Assembly (NCBI GenBank): GCA_023395695.1
Contig: JAEWYJ010000244.1
Span: forward strand, 1-5,589
Length of the DNA stretch: 5,589 nucleotides
Direction: 5' to 3'
From: Bacillota bacterium
Lineage (GTDB): Bacteria; Bacillota; Clostridia; Oscillospirales; Ruminococcaceae
Position 1 is the stretch's first letter; each line of letters opens with the position of its first letter. This document shows, one piece after another, positions 5,097-5,589 of this stretch. Both the position numbers and the translations under genes were made by a program. The notes under the pieces were generated by a model that worked only from the letters and a program-made list of their open reading frames with translations, was not told where the DNA came from and searched no databases.

Positions 5097-5589
5097 TTGT
5101 CGCAAAAATCCAGGGTGTTGCTTTCGTTTTTAACTTGTGTGGGGTTGTTCGCCGCTTCGGCGCTCGTAACCTCGGCGCTCATCGCAAAACAGCGCATGCG
5201 GTTGCCGCCGGTTGCGGGGCAGAAGGACGCGGCGGTTTCGCAGCAGCCGCAGCTGCTGCCGGACTCAGAGCAGGAGGCGGACTATTCCGCCGAGCTGCCC
5301 AAGCCGCTGCAGTCCGGTAAGCGCTACGGGCTGCTGCTCTGCGGTATTGATCATACGCGCTCTCTCGCGGACGTGATTATTTACGCCCAGCTTGACCTGA
5401 CCAACCAGCGCGTGTCTGTGTTGCAGATTCCGCGGGATTTGTTTATAGGCACGCAATATACCACAGGCAAGATCAATTCGGCCTGCCAGAATTTTAACAC
5501 CGACGACCCGGCTAAAAATATCCGGAGCATCGTCACCTCCCAGCTGGGCCTTCAGGTAGACGGCACGGCCGTCATCACGTTGGCTGGGG
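5097..5589 (+). CDS. LytR-CpsA-Psr (LCP) family wall-polymer transferase, 3' end outside window
   Basis: LCP proteins are membrane-anchored phosphotransferases that attach teichoic acids, capsule or other undecaprenyl-linked polymers to peptidoglycan on the outer face of the membrane. The 164 visible residues begin with a short basic segment, SQKSR, then one hydrophobic signal anchor (about 7-30). A Gln/Pro-rich extracellular stalk (about 31-75) follows, then the start of the LCP core: YGLLLCGID (77-85), LADVIIYAQLD (90-100), SVLQIPRDLFIG (107-118) with the conserved arginine Arg113, and TGKINSA (123-129). The frame is closed upstream by the nadD-yqeK stop in the same frame (5070-5072), and the first plausible start is TTG 5097, with AAGGGAG 9 bases before it. 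GTG 5115 is possible but would remove the basic N-terminus and has no equally good ribosome binding site. The gene is probably transcribed with nadD-yqeK, possibly also from the internal promoter. Polymer specificity cannot be read from this fragment. Confidence 0.9.
   Translation, partial: MSQKSRVLLSFLTCVGLFAASALVTSALIAKQRMRLPPVAGQKDAAVSQQPQLLPDSEQEADYSAELPKPLQSGKRYGLLLCGIDHTRSLADVIIYAQLDLTNQRVSVLQIPRDLFIGTQYTTGKINSACQNFNTDDPAKNIRSIVTSQLGLQVDGTAVITLAG

Noticed and set aside
5090..5320. GTG-started 76-codon frame after nadD-yqeK
   Set aside because: Its product is low-complexity Ala/Gly/Arg sequence, whereas the overlapping frame from 5097 encodes conserved LCP motifs.

Overview
This window looks like chromosomal core sequence from a GC-rich member of the Clostridia, probably an Oscillospirales/Ruminococcaceae-type gut bacterium. 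The evidence is the smc-ftsY pair, the order yhbY (yqeI)-nadD-yqeK-LCP (which resembles the Bacillus subtilis yqe cluster), strong AGGAGG-type ribosome binding sites, GC-rich third codon positions and a LytR-CpsA-Psr wall-polymer ligase. The assignment is inferred from gene order and protein style. I cannot name a species.

Layout, all on the + strand. Bases 1-1707 are the C-terminal half of the chromosome-organising ATPase SMC. A 29-base gap with a strong ribosome binding site leads to ftsY (1737-2618), the signal recognition particle receptor. rdgB (2611-3198), the house-cleaning inosine/xanthosine triphosphatase, overlaps the end of ftsY by 8 bases. These three look like one transcription unit. 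A 207-base gap (3199-3405) holds a terminator-like hairpin plus alternative hairpins, and then a short stem-loop just before the ribosome binding site of yhbY. yhbY (3406-3699) encodes a CRM-domain ribosome-assembly protein. A second 197-base gap (3700-3896) is almost filled by a 150-base imperfect palindrome (3705-3854). nadD-yqeK (3897-5072) is a fusion of nicotinate-nucleotide adenylyltransferase with a YqeK-type HD hydrolase. An LCP-family gene starts at a TTG codon (5097) and runs off the window.

Functionally the first cluster combines chromosome segregation, membrane-protein targeting and nucleotide-pool sanitation. The second combines ribosome assembly, NAD synthesis, probable Ap4A turnover and wall-polymer attachment. 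All of these genes belong to known families, and I see no mobile element genes, phage genes, CRISPR array, tRNA or rRNA. The least explained features are the foldback element at 3705-3854, a near-ideal extended -10 promoter inside the YqeK domain (4680-4708), and the competing hairpins after rdgB. I do not see a convincing undescribed multi-gene system here.
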